From: CBDAMZ01 sp965197375
GTDB taxonomy: Bacteria > Acidobacteriota > Vicinamibacteria > Vicinamibacterales > UBA8438
Assembly: GCA_965197375.1 (NCBI GenBank)
Contig: CBDAMZ010000002.1
Location: 1 to 8,640, forward strand
Length of the DNA stretch: 8,640 nt
Reading direction: 5' to 3'
The position numbers and the translations under genes are program-made. Shown in pieces: positions 6,594 through 8,640 of the stretch (position 1 is the first letter of the stretch; each line of letters starts with the position of its first letter). The notes under the pieces were generated by a model. It had not been told where the DNA came from and did no database searches. It was given only the letters and a program-made list of their open reading frames with translations.

Positions 6594-6709
6594 TCAGAAC
6601 GGCCAGAGGCCAGTAGTTGGCCTGGCGACGAGCGGTGCCCGGGCCGAATGCAGACGGCTCTCATGGAGGCAGACCTAACCACCCTGGATGACGCGGAGAG
6701 TATCCAACG

Positions 6710-7396
6710 ATGTGTGGCCGGTTCGCTCAGCACTTGACTTGGCGTCAGATCCACGAACTCTACCAACTGCCCGAATCAGCGCGGCCACTGCATCTGCACC
6801 CTCGCTACAACGGCGCGCCTGTGCAGGACTTCGCCGTGTGCCGGCTCGATGAGGACGGGAGCCGCGCCCTTGCCAAGCTCCGCTGGGGATTGGTGCCGTC
6901 CTGGGTGAACGACCTCAGGAGAGGGGCGCAGTTGGTCAACGCCCGTGCGGAGACCGTCCACGACAAGCCGTCGTTCGGCGCTGCCTTCCGCTCACGTCGA
7001 TGTCTGGTGCCAGCCAATGGGTGGTTCGAATGGCAGCGGACCGGGCACGCCAAACAGCCCTACTTCTTGGCGCGCGCGGACGGATCCCCCCTATCATTCG
7101 CGGCGCTGTGGGAATGCTGGAACAGGGGCCGAGAATCCCTTGAGTCCTTCACGATCATCACCACGGCGGCCTCTCCCGGACTGGCAGACATCCACCATCG
7201 ACAGCCGGTGATCGTCGACCCCGACCGGTTGGCCGACTGGCTCGATCCGTCATCGCCGATGCCCCGCCTCCTTGAGCTGCTGCGTGAACCCCATGCCGGC
7301 CCATACGAGCGGCGCTCCATCAGTACCAGGGTGAACAGTGTCGGGAACGACGACTCGGATATCCTGACCCCCGTATCGGAGAAGGGGCTGTTTTGA
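6710..7396 (+). CDS. SRAP (YedK/HMCES-type) abasic-site-crosslinking protein
   Basis: The family shields abasic sites in single-stranded DNA by forming a covalent bond through Cys2, which becomes the N-terminal residue after methionine removal, and it also shows self-processing activity. The 228-residue length is typical. MCGRF opens the protein and fixes the start at 6710, with GGAG about 11 bases upstream. Further family motifs are RYNGAPVQ (N34), LRWGLVPSW, NARAET (residues 77-82, E81), CLVPANGWFEW (active-site E107), IHHRQPV (H162) and the C-terminal STRVNSVGNDD. The key Cys, Asn, Glu and His are all present. Two motif positions differ from the common form: RYNGAPVQ for RYNIAPTQ, and IHHRQP for IHDRMP. 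The gene stands alone between relics, and no LexA-type site was identified upstream. Confidence 0.93.
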   Translation: MCGRFAQHLTWRQIHELYQLPESARPLHLHPRYNGAPVQDFAVCRLDEDGSRALAKLRWGLVPSWVNDLRRGAQLVNARAETVHDKPSFGAAFRSRRCLVPANGWFEWQRTGHAKQPYFLARADGSPLSFAALWECWNRGRESLESFTIITTAASPGLADIHHRQPVIVDPDRLADWLDPSSPMPRLLELLREPHAGPYERRSISTRVNSVGNDDSDILTPVSEKGLF

Positions 7397-7658
7397 CTGG
7401 AACGGCGGAAGCGGTGCCGTCTTCCTCAACATCTTAAGAAACTGTATCACTGTCGCGGCGCGCGAACGCTCTCGGTGTCGCACGGCGATACACCCCTGTC
7501 ACGGGAGAGCCCGGGCTCCCCCCCACGGTGCCACAGGCCACAACGATGACCGAACCGCAGGTAACCGAGCGTTCAGGCATAGCCTATCTTCGCACAGCCA
7601 GGCGGCTTGCAAGGTCACCTGTTTTCAAACTAACCCACTACAGACGGGGAGACAACCG
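7397..7658. other. Short intergenic stretch between two converging genes
   Basis: The region lies between the ends of two converging genes. A GC-rich inverted repeat (GGGAG ... CTCCC near 7504-7521) is present, but no T-run follows it. Nothing else is recognisable. Confidence 0.3.
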
Positions 7659-8640
7659 CTACAAGGCTAGAATTTTCTCGATCGTGCCGACATGCGTGTC
7701 CGCTAACGCGTCAATTCTTGCATATTGCATCGGTACGACACCACTACAAATAAGACAGGAAACAATCTGAGGCTGCTGAATCTTGGTGAACCGCTGAAGT
7801 TCTTCTTGATTGTCTCGGAGCAGTGAGACTCGGTTGAGGTGCCTCTTGAGCCTGTCCGCCTCTCCGTCGGCTTCAACGCCTTGGTAGTCAGAAAGTAATG
7901 CAGCGATCTCTGAGTAATTGCGCGCCGGGGAAAGATCTTTGCACTCGATTACCAACACCTGGTTCCGATCCGATCTCCAAGCAAGTACATCAATATCTCC
8001 CATATCGTGCTCAACCTTGCGACCAAGGAGCTCTGGAAGTCTGATGTTTTCTCGGACTTGCCAGCTAGCGTCTGACAACGCCCGCGCGACTTCAGTATTG
8101 AAGCTGTGACCTTCACGCGCCTTGCCCCACCAGGTATCTTTCATCTCCTTCGTGCGAAAATAGGACCGGTCGAGCCGACCGCTATGGGCACCATCGAAGA
8201 CATAGGCAAAGCCCATTCGTAATGACGCGGGCGCAATAACCAGTAGGGGGTCATCGCTGTCGTCTACTTTCAGAATAGGGCGCGTCATGAAAGACAGTCG
8301 TCGACCAAAACGCCACGGATAGATATCTTTGGATGCAAAGCCTTTGGGAGGATCTTGCCACCTCGGGCGCGTTGCGAGCGAGAATTGGCTCAAGAACCTT
8401 TCGGCCGCCCCTTTGGGCACCGAATCCGAGCACACCAATGGGAAATAGTCGCTTTGAGTGATCTCGAAAATCGCAGTGTGTTCCGCGATGCCTTTATCCT
8501 CAAAAGCGCCTATGATGTTGCGCGCTTCATTCATGTCGAAGCCCATCTCAATCTTCCAGATATCCCAAAAATCATCACTGATTTTCCCTCGAGCATCAGT
8601 CAAGATTTCGGGATCTTCATAGTTTTTCTCTTGCAATGGG
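7659..8640 (-). CDS. Uncharacterised protein with a PD-(D/E)XK nuclease-like C-terminal domain, 5' end outside the window
   Basis: At least 325 residues are visible and the frame is open to the right edge, so the N-terminus is missing. Numbering here starts at the TTG at 8636. The first 165 residues show no motif I can name. From about 175 the chain follows the PD-(D/E)XK fold: a helix with E182 (HSFNTEVARALSDASW), then GDIDVLAW with D216, then a strand LVIECKDL with E231 and K233, and a following helix (YSEIAALLSDY). D-x14-E-x-K spacing and the upstream glutamate are the usual metal-binding arrangement of restriction-like nucleases. A long charged helix (EADRLKRHLNRVSLLRDNQEEL) and a hydrophobic strand (IVSCLICSG) follow. 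Base composition is less GC-rich than the rest of the window, which suggests separate acquisition. It could be a restriction, repair or defence nuclease; the substrate is unknown. Confidence 0.7.
   Translation of the reverse strand, partial: PLQEKNYEDPEILTDARGKISDDFWDIWKIEMGFDMNEARNIIGAFEDKGIAEHTAIFEITQSDYFPLVCSDSVPKGAAERFLSQFSLATRPRWQDPPKGFASKDIYPWRFGRRLSFMTRPILKVDDSDDPLLVIAPASLRMGFAYVFDGAHSGRLDRSYFRTKEMKDTWWGKAREGHSFNTEVARALSDASWQVRENIRLPELLGRKVEHDMGDIDVLAWRSDRNQVLVIECKDLSPARNYSEIAALLSDYQGVEADGEADRLKRHLNRVSLLRDNQEELQRFTKIQQPQIVSCLICSGVVPMQYARIDALADTHVGTIEKILAL

Larger units (their letters stand above)
5857..6709. other. Long decayed intergenic region
   Basis: No intact gene is present. Besides the terminator, the tRNA-end-like block and the ankyrin relic listed separately, the region holds a tandem TGGCAAC motif (6181-6187 and 6192-6198). 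It also has a minus-strand open stretch of about 60 codons (6067-6249) that ends next to the tRNA-like block and might be the tail of a lost integrase gene. The part from 6250 to 6450 shows nothing I can name. A GGAG at 6695-6698 is the likely ribosome binding site of the gene at 6710. Confidence 0.4.

Noticed and set aside
7504..7526. GC-rich inverted repeat as a terminator for the SRAP gene
   Set aside because: The stem is only about 5 bp, is followed by C residues instead of T, and lies more than 100 bases beyond the stop codon.
7625..7650. TTTTCAAACTAACCCACTAC as the end of a second IS21 element
   Set aside because: It resembles some IS21 termini on the minus strand, but there is no second repeat, no partner end and no transposase nearby.

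Overview
The window is a GC-rich, gene-sparse bacterial accessory region. It looks like environmental or metagenomic DNA: the insertion sequence is markedly GC-rich, intergenic stretches are long and full of gene relics, and the predicted proteins are mostly bacterial families of unknown function. Nothing in it allows a confident phylum call. I see no rRNA gene, no intact tRNA gene and no CRISPR array.

Layout from left to right. The tail of an unrecognised gene enters at the left edge (3-326, +). The C-terminal relic of an IS1380-type transposase follows on the minus strand (about 595-832), then a sequence resembling the 3' end of a tRNA or tmRNA (1013-1036, +). A DUF6933-like gene (1143-1664, +) has lost its first codons to a frameshift. 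About 560 bases without a convincing gene come next, then a small unrecognised protein gene (2230-2703, +). A complete IS21-family element (about 2689-5072) carries istA and istB on the minus strand and two copies of a 19-base repeat at each end. It sits against the 5' end of a gene (5065-5856, +) whose product has an HNLRSALDH motif and which now lacks its own start. From 5857 to 6709 there is only decayed material: a terminator-like hairpin, a second tRNA/tmRNA-3'-end-like sequence in the opposite orientation (6029-6058, -), a possible integrase tail and an ankyrin-repeat pseudogene (-). An intact SRAP/YedK-type gene (6710-7396, +) follows. The right edge is occupied by a less GC-rich gene (7659-8640, -, 5' end outside the window) whose C-terminal half carries a PD-(D/E)XK nuclease signature.

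The genes do not form an evident operon or pathway. Intact genes are separated by relics of transposons, possible attachment sites and frameshifted genes, which fits an integration hot spot that has taken in and lost DNA repeatedly. The most interesting items are the uncharacterised PD-(D/E)XK protein, the IS-interrupted gene with an R-x4-H (HEPN-like) motif, the pair of oppositely oriented tRNA/tmRNA-end sequences, and the multi-repeat ends of the IS21 element. I did not find a convincing new multi-gene system.
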